DNA of 20,939 nucleotides from SXOA01 sp051004015. GTDB taxonomy: Bacteria; Planctomycetota; Planctomycetia; Pirellulales; Pirellulaceae. Location of the stretch: positions 1-20,939 of the forward strand of contig JBPCKT010000105.1 of NCBI GenBank assembly GCA_051004015.1, given 5' to 3'. Made by a program: the position numbers and the translations under genes. This document shows, piece by piece, positions 1 to 7,049 of this stretch. The number at the start of each line of letters is the position of its first letter. The stretch's first letter is position 1. The notes below the pieces were generated by a model. That model searched no databases and was not told the DNA's origin. It saw only the letters and a list, made by a program, of their open reading frames with translations.

Positions 1-159
1 GGGAGGGGGGGTTGGTGGGTTTGCGTTGTGGGTTTTCTTTCTCGTCCGTGGCAGGGTTGCCCCCCCAGCGCCCTCCCTGGCCCTCGCGCGGAGCTCCGCC
101 CCTTGTTCCTCTACTATACAGGATGGCACTTCTGCCTAAGTGTCTAGTATTTTCGGGTG
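1..159. other. G/T-rich contig start, no gene
   Basis: The first ~130 bases are dominated by runs of G, then C, and show no convincing reading frame with codon bias or a ribosome binding site. The far end of the window has similar G/T-rich sequence, so both may be low-quality or artefactual contig ends rather than biology. Nothing else is seen here. Confidence 0.5.
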
Positions 160-180
160 GGGCAGGCTTCCAGCCTGCCC
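160..180. repeat. Short GC-rich palindrome (9-bp stem, 3-base loop)
   Basis: GGGCAGGCT and AGCCTGCCC flank a TCC loop, giving a perfect 9-bp hairpin. It sits about 10 bases beyond the stop codon of the broken minus-strand frame at 190-435, so it may have served as its terminator, although no U-run follows. A partial copy of the right half (CCTCCAGCCTGCCC) occurs at 473-486. Motifs of this sort are dispersed in intergenic regions of many planctomycete genomes; that is recollection, not a search result. Confidence 0.6.
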
Positions 181-189
181 AGAGCGTTC

Positions 190-435
190 TTATGCCGCTT
201 CCTGATAGCGAAACTTTTGGAAGCCTGAGAATACGTGGCTGATTTCCGCGGGCTGGCCCAAGTCGACAATTGCGTCGGCGAGGGCGTTGTGTACGTCAGT
301 CCGAGAATCGGAGAAAGCTTCCCCTTGTCGAGCTCGTAGACGCGGACCGGGCCGCCGCGGGTGACCGCCGTGACGAAGGAAATACCGTCAGGAGAGTGGG
401 GCGTGGTTTTTGAGAAAGGCTTCAATGTCGGACAT
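190..435 (-). pseudogene. Broken small ORF (~81 aa if two frameshifts are repaired)
   Basis: A frame begins with ATG at 435 (MSDIEAFLKNHAP...) and hits a stop after 15 codons. Protein-like sequence continues in another frame (DGISFVTAVTRGGPVRVYEL) and then returns to the first frame (DVHNALADAIVDLGQPAEIS...) to a TAA at 190-192. Removing one C from a CCCC run near 409 and adding one G to a GGGG run near 330 yields one continuous protein of about 81 residues. The two changes compensate each other and both lie in homopolymers, so sequencing error is as likely as genuine decay. I do not recognise the family; no signal peptide or membrane segment is visible. Confidence 0.5.
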
Positions 436-529
436 CGGATTTCTACGCAAAACGAAGGATCGGCTGAAAGTGCCTCCAGCCTGCCCAATGATTTTACTAG
501 AATTCGTGAAATATTCCCCCCCGAAAAGC

Positions 530-559
530 TTGACTTTTTTTTTGCACGGGAGTTAAGAT
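530..559 (+). promoter_or_regulatory. Sigma70-type promoter for the Calx-beta gene
   Basis: A -35 box TTGACT (530-535) and a -10 box TAAGAT (554-559) are separated by 18 bases that include a long T tract. The predicted start of transcription near 566 lies about 57 bases before the preferred translation start at 623 and would drive the three-gene plus-strand operon ending at 4245. Confidence 0.6.
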
Positions 560-580
560 CAACACCAACGTGGCAAATTC

Positions 581-2314
581 TTGCCACACGCTCGAAGATC
601 TTCGATTCCGGAGGACAATTCAATTCGTCGATTCCGTAAACTTGGATTTGAAGCACTTGAGGACCGAAGTCTGCTCAGTGGCTTCGTCTCGATCCAGTCG
701 ATCGATGCCGGCGAGGGCAGCAACGTGGGCTCTACCACGTTGATGAGATTCCCCGTCCAGTACCAAGGGATGCCCGTTTCGGGCGGGTTCAACGTGGGCT
801 ACCAATCCGCCGATACGACCGCCACAGGGACTACTCCTGGCGTGATTCCACCCGATTATGATTACACCAGCGTGTCCGGCTCTCTATTTTTCTCCGGCGC
901 TCCGGGCCAGACGCTGTTCATCGACGTGCTGGTCCAGCAAGATGAACTCGTGGAACTGACCGAATGGTTCCGCGTGGAACTCACCAGCATCAACGAACCG
1001 AACATTGGGCTGAGCGGGTACGCTGGCGGGACCATCAGGAACGATGACACCGCCGTCGTCAACATGACGCTCTCCGACACCACCCCGGATGTAGCCTGCA
1101 TTGAAGATGGCGTTTACAACGACACACAAGCTGGCTGGGCGTACTCGATTCGACTGACTGCCCGCGTGGACGTGCCGGTCGATGTCTACTTCCAGATCAT
1201 GCCGATGGGCATCGAAGAAATCGACACGTCCTCGACGTGGACCGAGAAGCACGAAGTCGTCAGTACCCCTTTGCTGGCAGCAATCTTCGCCACGAGTATG
1301 TCGCCCGACCAGCTTGTGGAACCCAACGAGAGCTTCCAATGGCGGATCACGCGGATCGACACGCACGGTCGGCAAGTGACGATTGGCTCGCACGCCCCAG
1401 TCAACACCATCATCAATGACGACCTATTGAAGATCATCGTCTGGGATTTGGCTCAAGAAGAGCAGACGACCCCTGCCGGGGACGACACCGACTTCAGGGT
1501 CTATATCCAGGCAATGAACAAGGTCGAGGGCGGCGCGACGGTCAAGTTTAGGACGCAGGATTACACTGCGGGGGCTGTTGGTGAGAATGATTACACGTTC
1601 AAGGAAGACTCGTTCACATTCACCGAGACCGGGCCGCAGAATTTCTACATGACCGTCAAGGTAAAGCGTGATGATGCCCGTGAAGCGAACGAGAAGTTTA
1701 TGATTGTGGCGACCGAAGCGCAGGGCAACTTCGGCATCGGGATCAAGCAGGGCGACGGCTACGGATGGGGCATCGTGACCATCAAGAACGATGACGAAGG
1801 AATCTACACCAACACGGGTGGCGGGAAGGTCGCCTTCTACAACAGCAACATAACCCTCGGAGCGGCGTTCAAGTGGATTGCGGAAAATGAGTACGGGGCA
1901 TTCGCCTACGACGTGGCAAGCCCAGCCGCGATGTTGGCGGCGTTGACGGCTCATGTTGCGGCCCACGGGCGCGTGGACGAGATCGCCATCATTGAGCATG
2001 GGTCTGAAGCTGGGCAAATGATAAATTGGGTTACAATTGCCGGACCTGATACTCAGGTCTGGGCTCCGCTCTCCAACAATGGATTGCACATTCGGTTCTT
2101 CGGCTGCGAAAGTGGCAAGCGCCAATCGGACGGTGACTCGCCGAGCGGTGCTGCGTACTGTGACTGGGTGTGCGATGATGCAGCGCCATCTGCCAGGGTC
2201 ACCGCTTCCACTGTCGATGTATATTACTACTGGACGGCACCAAATAATGGTTGGACCTACATTGGCGCTTTTATGGACTTCGACGGCTTCCAGAAGAAAG
2301 CAATCGTTTACTAA
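581..2314 (+). CDS. Secreted Calx-beta repeat protein with caspase-like (DUF4347-like) C-terminal domain
   Basis: Conceptually 577 aa from TTG at 581, or 563 aa from ATT at 623, which I prefer because of the Shine-Dalgarno at 610-615. The N-terminus carries RRFRKLGFEALEDRSLLSG, the LE-D-R-LLS motif that begins many large exported planctomycete proteins. Three Calx-beta-like beta-sandwich repeats follow with a period of about 124 residues, each ending in a (K/R/I)NDD turn at residues 154-156, 279-281 and 403-405 (numbered from 581). The last ~160 residues differ: EIAIIEHGS, with His473, then IRFFGCESGK, with Cys509. This spacing of a His-Gly and a hydrophobic strand ending in Gly-Cys resembles DUF4347 and other caspase-fold domains. 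Calx-beta repeats normally bind calcium or mediate adhesion. The next gene begins immediately, with its ribosome binding site overlapping this stop codon. Family assignment of the C-terminal domain is tentative. Confidence 0.8.
   Translation: MPHARRSSIPEDNSIRRFRKLGFEALEDRSLLSGFVSIQSIDAGEGSNVGSTTLMRFPVQYQGMPVSGGFNVGYQSADTTATGTTPGVIPPDYDYTSVSGSLFFSGAPGQTLFIDVLVQQDELVELTEWFRVELTSINEPNIGLSGYAGGTIRNDDTAVVNMTLSDTTPDVACIEDGVYNDTQAGWAYSIRLTARVDVPVDVYFQIMPMGIEEIDTSSTWTEKHEVVSTPLLAAIFATSMSPDQLVEPNESFQWRITRIDTHGRQVTIGSHAPVNTIINDDLLKIIVWDLAQEEQTTPAGDDTDFRVYIQAMNKVEGGATVKFRTQDYTAGAVGENDYTFKEDSFTFTETGPQNFYMTVKVKRDDAREANEKFMIVATEAQGNFGIGIKQGDGYGWGIVTIKNDDEGIYTNTGGGKVAFYNSNITLGAAFKWIAENEYGAFAYDVASPAAMLAALTAHVAAHGRVDEIAIIEHGSEAGQMINWVTIAGPDTQVWAPLSNNGLHIRFFGCESGKRQSDGDSPSGAAYCDWVCDDAAPSARVTASTVDVYYYWTAPNNGWTYIGAFMDFDGFQKKAIVY
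610..615 (+). promoter_or_regulatory. Shine-Dalgarno GGAGGA that points to an ATT start at 623
   Basis: GGAGGA is followed after seven bases by ATT CGT CGA TTC CGT. The nearest conventional in-frame start is TTG at 581, which lies upstream of this site and has no ribosome binding site of its own. The position of this site argues that translation starts at 623 on ATT, or that ATG has been misread or mutated there. Confidence 0.5.
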
Positions 2315-2327
2315 AGGAGACCACGTT

Positions 2328-3095
2328 TTGAACGCGATCATTTTAATGCTGTTTGCGGCGGACCCCATGATGGACCTCCAAGCCGCATTCGAGTCCGCCA
2401 AAACGGCGGACCTATCGTATGACTGGAGCGGCTTCAAGGTGACTCTGGTGAACCCGGAGACCATCAAGAAGCTCTCGCCTCTGGTCGAAGTGAAGGGCGA
2501 GCCCCGCAACTTCCCTAGCACGTCCGGTGTCGGCACACACGAGATAATTTGGGTCACGCTGCATGGCAAGACGGAAACCAAGTTCTATGTGGGCAAGAGC
2601 TTCCTTGTCTATGACGAGACGCTCTTCCAGCCGGCCGACAACAAGCTGTGGGTTGCCTTGCGGGCCTATTTCGTGCCGCCGCCAGAAGACCCGCCGAAGG
2701 GGAAACGGATTACAACGCCACCTGTGATCGAGGATGACGTGCCCAAGACCATCGGAGCCGCCATGAAGGCTTGCGATAAACTCGAAATTATCTACCGGGA
2801 GGTCAAGATGAATATGGACCTCAACGACACTGGCAAGGAAATGTATCTCGACTTCCTAACTCAGACTGGCAAAGTGATCCACAACGCGAAGACACCGGCG
2901 AACCCGGTTGAAGTCGTGTTTGTCAACAAGGAAACGCGAATCCCCATCTACCTAGTGGGCGACACGGCCTACTGGGGAGAAGGCAAGCAATGTAAGAGCG
3001 TGAGGCTGACGAGAGACCTCATGTGGAAGCAGATGGTGCGGATGGTGCCCCAACCCGAGCCGGCTGAGTCGGCCTTTCCGGCGAAGCCCAAATAG
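2328..3095 (+). CDS. Secreted two-domain repeat protein (unrecognised family, short paralogue)
   Basis: 255 aa from TTG at 2328, preceded by AAGGAGA at 2314-2320, so ribosome entry overlaps the stop of the upstream gene. The frame is open further upstream, but that part is inside the previous gene and lacks a ribosome binding site. The N-terminus MNAIILMLFAADP looks like a very short signal peptide. Residues 17-115 and 140-241 are two copies of one ~100-residue module: each opens with a helix-like AA-x-E/K-x-A-D segment, has a central strand around EI-x-x-V or VEVVFV, and closes with an aromatic LW/MW segment. The C-terminal tail is SAFPAKPK. It is clearly paralogous to the next gene over its full length, including the start context and 3' sequence. 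I do not recognise the family and assign no enzymatic role; no catalytic motif is apparent. Confidence 0.8.
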   Translation: MNAIILMLFAADPMMDLQAAFESAKTADLSYDWSGFKVTLVNPETIKKLSPLVEVKGEPRNFPSTSGVGTHEIIWVTLHGKTETKFYVGKSFLVYDETLFQPADNKLWVALRAYFVPPPEDPPKGKRITTPPVIEDDVPKTIGAAMKACDKLEIIYREVKMNMDLNDTGKEMYLDFLTQTGKVIHNAKTPANPVEVVFVNKETRIPIYLVGDTAYWGEGKQCKSVRLTRDLMWKQMVRMVPQPEPAESAFPAKPK

Positions 3096-3112
3096 ACCGG
3101 TCAAGAAACGAA

Positions 3113-3145
3113 AAGAGGCAGCCGATGGCGGCTGCCTCTTGCTTT
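3113..3145 (+). terminator. Strong hairpin between the two tandem paralogues
   Basis: AAGAGGCAGCCG (3113-3124) and CGGCTGCCTCTT (3129-3140) form a perfect 12-bp stem with a 4-base loop, followed by a weak T-rich run (GCTTT). It lies between the stop at 3095 and the ribosome binding site of the next gene, so it could attenuate read-through into the longer paralogue or protect the upstream message. Confidence 0.65.
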
Positions 3146-3165
3146 GAGAAAAAGTAAAGGAGACT

Positions 3166-4245
3166 TTGAACGCGCTCATTCTACTGCTGTTTGCGGCGGA
3201 CCCCACGGGGCTCCAGGCCGCATTCGAGTCCGCCGAAACGGTGGACCTATCGTATGGCTGGACCGGCTTCAAGGTGACTCTGCTGAACCCAGAGACCATC
3301 AAGAAGCTCGCGTCTTTGGTCGAAGTCAAGGGCGAGGCGGTTAAGTCCAATGCCCTACCCGGAACACCCGAAATAATTCGGGCCGTCATCCGTGGGAAGA
3401 AGAGGACCGAGTTCTGGATGATTGAAGACAAGATTGGCTTTGATGGACAATTGATTGACCCTGCCGATGACCAGTTGTGGGTCGCCCTGCGAGCTTATTT
3501 CGAGCCGCCGACTCTGAACCCCGAGAAAGGGATTCCCGTGGTCGAGGATGGTGTAGCTAAGACCTTGGCAGCCGCCATGAAGGGGGCTGACAAGCTTGAA
3601 ATCTTCTACCGGGGAGTCAAGATGGAGAACCCCATCAATGAGTCCGGCAAAGTACAGACTCTTGGCTTCCTGAAGCTGGCCGGCGACGTGACTCAGAACG
3701 CGAAGAAGCCGAAGGACCCGGTGGAAATAGCGTTCGTCAACAAGGAGACGCGAATCCCCATCTACCTAGTCGGAGACACCGCCTACTGGGGCGACAACAA
3801 CAAGCGCTGGAAGAGCGTGAAGCTAACGAGAGACACCATGTGGAGGAAGATGGTGGCGGTAATACCGAAGGATGAACTCGTTGACCGAACCGGGTTCAAG
3901 GCGGCTGTCGAAGCTGCTGACTCTGTGGAGTTGACTCATCGCGGCAAAACGGTGACCCTCAAAGGGGAAACACTGGAAGAGATCGCCCTTCTCCCGCCTT
4001 TGGGGGCGGGCGGCGGCGCGATGACTCCGGGTAATAAATTCCTCGAAGGGAAGGAAATCATCGACATCGTGGTCCGCAAGGATAAGGAGACGGCGAACTT
4101 CAAGTTGGCCCGTGACAAGGATGACCTCTACCTAGTCTTCAACCAGAACCTGTTGGGCAAGCTGACCAACATGGACCTGTGGGAAGAGATTCAGGGACAG
4201 TTTCCGAAGACCGAACCTTCGGCCTTCCCGGCGAAGTCCAAATAG
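3166..4245 (+). CDS. Secreted three-domain repeat protein (unrecognised family, long paralogue)
   Basis: 359 aa from TTG at 3166 after AAAGGAGA at 3156-3163. The start context matches that of the preceding paralogue except for five fewer bases, leaving only three bases between GGAG and TTG. It starts MNALILLLFAADP, a short signal-peptide-like stretch with a likely cut near Ala-Asp. Three ~100-residue modules are visible at 16-112, 133-234 and 244-347. Each has an AA-(F/M/V)-(E/K)-x-A-(E/D)-x-(V/L) opening, a middle EI-I strand (PEIIRAVIRGK, VEIAFVNKE, KEIIDIVVRKDK) and an LW/MW near the end. Modules 1 and 2 correspond to those of the shorter neighbour; module 3 is extra. The C-terminal tail SAFPAKSK again matches. 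The 3' sequence after the stop also resembles that of the neighbour, indicating duplication of the whole unit. Function unknown. Confidence 0.85.
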   Translation: MNALILLLFAADPTGLQAAFESAETVDLSYGWTGFKVTLLNPETIKKLASLVEVKGEAVKSNALPGTPEIIRAVIRGKKRTEFWMIEDKIGFDGQLIDPADDQLWVALRAYFEPPTLNPEKGIPVVEDGVAKTLAAAMKGADKLEIFYRGVKMENPINESGKVQTLGFLKLAGDVTQNAKKPKDPVEIAFVNKETRIPIYLVGDTAYWGDNNKRWKSVKLTRDTMWRKMVAVIPKDELVDRTGFKAAVEAADSVELTHRGKTVTLKGETLEEIALLPPLGAGGGAMTPGNKFLEGKEIIDIVVRKDKETANFKLARDKDDLYLVFNQNLLGKLTNMDLWEEIQGQFPKTEPSAFPAKSK

Positions 4246-4267
4246 GATCGGCCAAGAAACGACAAGA

Positions 4268-4285
4268 GGCGCCCACTCGGGTGCC
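4268..4285 (+). terminator. Possible hairpin after the long paralogue
   Basis: GGCGCCC and GGGTGCC form a 7-bp stem (one G-T pair) around ACTC, 23 bases after the stop. The flanking sequence AAGAAACGACAAGAGGC resembles that before the hairpin at 3113, so it is probably the duplicated and decayed counterpart. No U-run follows, so termination is uncertain. Confidence 0.35.
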
Positions 4286-4356
4286 GACCCTGGACATGCT
4301 GAAAGCGATAGAAGCGGGTCCTACAAGTCCCACGCGGCACTAAGTTCGGCAGACTG

Positions 4357-5760
4357 CTAACGGCGTTTCTTTCCTCCGAGCAGCTCGTCGTCCATTCTAT
4401 TGGCCTCCACAATCGACCGCGTCGCATCCACGAAGAGCCAGCAGGCGGCGCCGAGGGCCAGGGCGATGGCGACGCCGTCGAAGACGGGACGCCAGCATTC
4501 GAGCGGAGAAAAACCAGCCCGCTCGCGCTGCTCGACGACGCGGCCGACGAGGAAGGTCATGGTGAAAACCCCCAGTCCACCCATCGAGTTCATCAGGCCC
4601 CACATCGACGCCCCGTGCCGGCCGCTGATTTCGGCCACGACCGTCCACCAGATGGGAATGGCGATTTGCATCAGGAACAGGGCGGCGGCGTAGCAGAACG
4701 TGGCCGCGAGAGGGTCCGCACAATATCTGCCGCTCCATACAGCCGCGGCTGAGGCCAGGAGAGTGCCGCCGCCGCAGATGCGGCGGGACCATTTGCGGTC
4801 GTGCAGGTTGCGAAGGATCCAGTCGGAGACAAAACCGCCGAGCAGGCAGCCGACAGCCCCGCCGAAGATGACGATGCTGGTCAGCCAGGCGGCATGATTG
4901 GCTGTCAAGCCGCGGCCTTGCTTGAGGTAGGTGGGATACCACTGGAAGAGCATGTAAAACAGCGTGGCCGAGACCATCTGGATCGAGCCGAGCAGCCAGA
5001 CGTTGGGGCTGGGGAGGACGATTCCCCAGGGGATGGGCTCGTGGGCGTGCTCCCCGGCCGGGGGCGTGCCGATGTGGGCCCGCTCGGCCTCGCCCGCGGC
5101 GGGATGCTCGGCCGGATTGTCGCGGAACCACCAGTAAAAGACCGCGGCCCAGACGATGCCGACCAGGCCGAAGAGGCCAAAGGTCCACCGCCAACCGACC
5201 AGCGAAATGAGATAGGCGGCAATGGGTGGCGCGAGGGCCCCGCCGACGAGGGACGTGGTGGAGATGGACGCGCGGGCCATGCCCCGCTCGGCGGCGGGGA
5301 ACCAGCGGGTGACCGCGCGGGCGACGTTGGGGAACGCTCCGGCTTCCCCCGCCCCGAACAGGAAGCGGATGATGATGAGGGACCAGAGCCCGAACGCCAG
5401 CCCGGTCAGGGCCGTGAAGATCGACCACCAGATCACCACGCGGGCGATGATGCCGCGGGAGCCATAGCGGTCCCCCAGGTTCCCCGTCCAGACCTCAAAG
5501 ATGCAGTACGCGATGATGAAGGCGTTGAGCACCCAGCTAAACTGCTCCTTGGAGAGGTTCAAACTGTCCTTGGCGCAGATGTCCTCCATCGCCTGGCCGA
5601 TGCAGACCCGGTCGATGTAGAGGACGAAAGCGAGGGAGCAGAGGAAAGCGAGGACGCCGAGGCGGGCATAGGTGGGGCGGGGGGAGAAGTCACCGGGCGG
5701 TGGGAAGTCCGGCGTGGACTGGTAGGAAGCGGCCTGGGGCGGCTTGTACGGGTTTTGCAT
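4357..5760 (-). CDS. MFS transporter, anion:cation symporter (ACS)-like
   Basis: 467 aa from ATG at 5760, preceded on the coding strand by AGGGGC; the open frame extends upstream into an inverted repeat, which makes longer starts unlikely. After a ~33-residue hydrophilic N-terminus, about twelve hydrophobic segments follow. Signature residues are YIDRVCIGQA near 48-57 (the D-R of the ACS family), the loop motif GDRYGSR near 96-102 and GAGEAGAFPNVARAVTRWFP after the fourth helix, all typical of hexuronate, galactonate or glucarate permeases. It probably imports an organic or sugar-acid anion with H+ or Na+ across the inner membrane. The divergent neighbour at 5949 is an enolase-superfamily enzyme of the kind that dehydrates or isomerises such acids, which supports this reading. 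The exact substrate cannot be told from sequence. Confidence 0.88.
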   Translation of the reverse strand: MQNPYKPPQAASYQSTPDFPPPGDFSPRPTYARLGVLAFLCSLAFVLYIDRVCIGQAMEDICAKDSLNLSKEQFSWVLNAFIIAYCIFEVWTGNLGDRYGSRGIIARVVIWWSIFTALTGLAFGLWSLIIIRFLFGAGEAGAFPNVARAVTRWFPAAERGMARASISTTSLVGGALAPPIAAYLISLVGWRWTFGLFGLVGIVWAAVFYWWFRDNPAEHPAAGEAERAHIGTPPAGEHAHEPIPWGIVLPSPNVWLLGSIQMVSATLFYMLFQWYPTYLKQGRGLTANHAAWLTSIVIFGGAVGCLLGGFVSDWILRNLHDRKWSRRICGGGTLLASAAAVWSGRYCADPLAATFCYAAALFLMQIAIPIWWTVVAEISGRHGASMWGLMNSMGGLGVFTMTFLVGRVVEQRERAGFSPLECWRPVFDGVAIALALGAACWLFVDATRSIVEANRMDDELLGGKKRR

Positions 5761-5825
5761 CAAGGCCCCTTCACGGAGTATGGTATTCTGGCCGTTTGGC
5801 TGGTTCGCAGTATATCCGCTGCATC

Positions 5826-5924
5826 GGCGAGCGGCCTGCGTAAGCTGGCCGGTGAGTTCGCAAGCCGGTGCGGTCGTTTTCGTCGGTGCCATGTTACCGG
5901 CCAGCTTACGCTAGGCCGCTCGCC
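5826..5924. repeat. Large imperfect inverted repeat (28/29-bp arms)
   Basis: Arms 5826-5853 and 5896-5924 are reverse complements except for one extra base in the right arm. Each contains GGCGAGCGGCC and GTAAGCTGGCCGGT; the loop is 42 bases. It fills the space between the divergent transporter and racemase-family genes and could fold in RNA from either direction. It is probably a dispersed planctomycete intergenic palindrome rather than an operator, although its position between two divergent starts leaves a regulatory role open. Confidence 0.8.
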
Positions 5925-5948
5925 CAGCCCCTAACCTCCATCCTTACC

Positions 5949-7049
5949 ATGCGCATCATCGCGGTTGATACCTTCATCATTGATGTTCCCCAGAAGCCGC
6001 CGGTCGCGCCGTATCAATCGCGGTACGTGGCGACTTCGCGGACGGGGGCGTTGCTGGTGCGGCTGCGGACGGAACGGGGGCTGGTCGGTTGGGGGGAAGC
6101 TCCGCAACTGATGGCGTTTCATAACCGCACTCCGTACACGGGGCGGGAAGCGAACGACTTCCGGCTGAAACTGCTCGGCCGGGATGCGACGGCGATTGAG
6201 TCGCTGTATGCGGACGGGCTGTTTACCGATCCGTATCTGCAGAGCGCCGTGGAGATGGCCTGCTGGGACCTGCTCGGCAAGCTCTGCGGCCAGCCGCTGT
6301 ATCGGCTTCTGGGGGGAATGGTGCGAGAGCGGGTGGCGGTCGCGTGCTGCATGGGGATTCAGACTCCCGAGAGAGCGGCGGAAATTGCCCGTGGATATGT
6401 TGCCGCCGGCTTTGGGACGCTGAAGATGAAGGGAGGCCGCCGGGCGGAGGAGGACCTGGCGATGGTGCGGGCGATTCGGGAGGCCGTGGGAGATAAGTTG
6501 AAGCTTCGCGTCGATCCCAACACGGGCTACTCGCCGGAAGCCTCGCTGCAACTGGCCCGCGACTTCGAGCCGTACGAGCTGGAGTATTTTGAGCAGCCGA
6601 TGCCGGATGATTTGATCGACGATTCGGCGCGGATTCGGAAATTGACCAAGACGCCGCTGGGGCTGAATGAATCGGTGACGACGCTCGCCAGCGTGCAGGA
6701 GATTCTTTGCAAGCAGGCGGCGGACGTGCTGCTTCCCGATACCTATCAGTGCGGCGGCTTGTGGGCTTGCAAATTAATCGGCAATTGGGCAGCAGCGGCG
6801 GGGGTGACGTGCGTCTTTCACTGTGCCCACGATTTTGGCCTGAAGACAGCCGCGATGCTGCACGTGGTGGCGTCGAGCCCGAACTTTCCACTGGCCAATG
6901 ATTGTACGTATTACGGCCTGGAAGACGACATCATCACGGAGCCGTTTGTGATTGAGGGGGGCTGCATCGCGGTGCCGCACGGGCCGGGGCTGGGGGTGAG
7001 CGTGGACGAGAAGAAGCTGAAGAAATACCTGGTGGGGTCCAGTTTGTAG
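5949..7049 (+). CDS. Mandelate racemase / muconate lactonizing-type enolase superfamily enzyme
   Basis: 366 aa from ATG at 5949 (MRIIAVDTFIIDVP), the normal N-terminus and length for the family; the open frame continues upstream only into the inverted repeat. No clear ribosome binding site is present. The N-terminal capping domain spans about 1-125 and the barrel follows. Expected catalytic residues are visible: K159-M-K161 on the second barrel strand, metal ligands D189 (RVDPN), E215 (YFEQP) and E241 (LNES), and an Asp/His pair at D264 (LLPDTYQCGG) and H291 (VFHCAHDFG), matching the mandelate racemase subgroup. Members abstract an alpha proton from a carboxylate substrate, usually racemising or dehydrating a hydroxy acid or sugar acid. 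With the divergent ACS-like transporter it probably forms a sugar-acid uptake and catabolism unit. The substrate is unknown. Confidence 0.9.
   Translation: MRIIAVDTFIIDVPQKPPVAPYQSRYVATSRTGALLVRLRTERGLVGWGEAPQLMAFHNRTPYTGREANDFRLKLLGRDATAIESLYADGLFTDPYLQSAVEMACWDLLGKLCGQPLYRLLGGMVRERVAVACCMGIQTPERAAEIARGYVAAGFGTLKMKGGRRAEEDLAMVRAIREAVGDKLKLRVDPNTGYSPEASLQLARDFEPYELEYFEQPMPDDLIDDSARIRKLTKTPLGLNESVTTLASVQEILCKQAADVLLPDTYQCGGLWACKLIGNWAAAAGVTCVFHCAHDFGLKTAAMLHVVASSPNFPLANDCTYYGLEDDIITEPFVIEGGCIAVPHGPGLGVSVDEKKLKKYLVGSSL

Noticed and set aside
2037..2327. Extended N-terminus for the two-domain paralogue starting inside the Calx-beta gene
   Set aside because: The paralogue at 3166 and the Shine-Dalgarno at 2314-2320 both fix the start at TTG 2328.
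1424..2581. A 385-codon minus-strand open frame opposite the Calx-beta gene
   Set aside because: Crosses the junction of two recognised plus-strand genes and shows no motif or ribosome binding site.
5807..5812. TATACT as a -10 box for the MFS gene (minus strand)
   Set aside because: No acceptable -35 box at the right distance; the upstream part falls in the inverted repeat.
4801..5934. A 377-codon plus-strand open frame opposite the MFS transporter
   Set aside because: It is rich in Gly, Arg, Asp and Pro with no domain logic and lies wholly antisense to a well-recognised transporter; a typical high-GC shadow frame.
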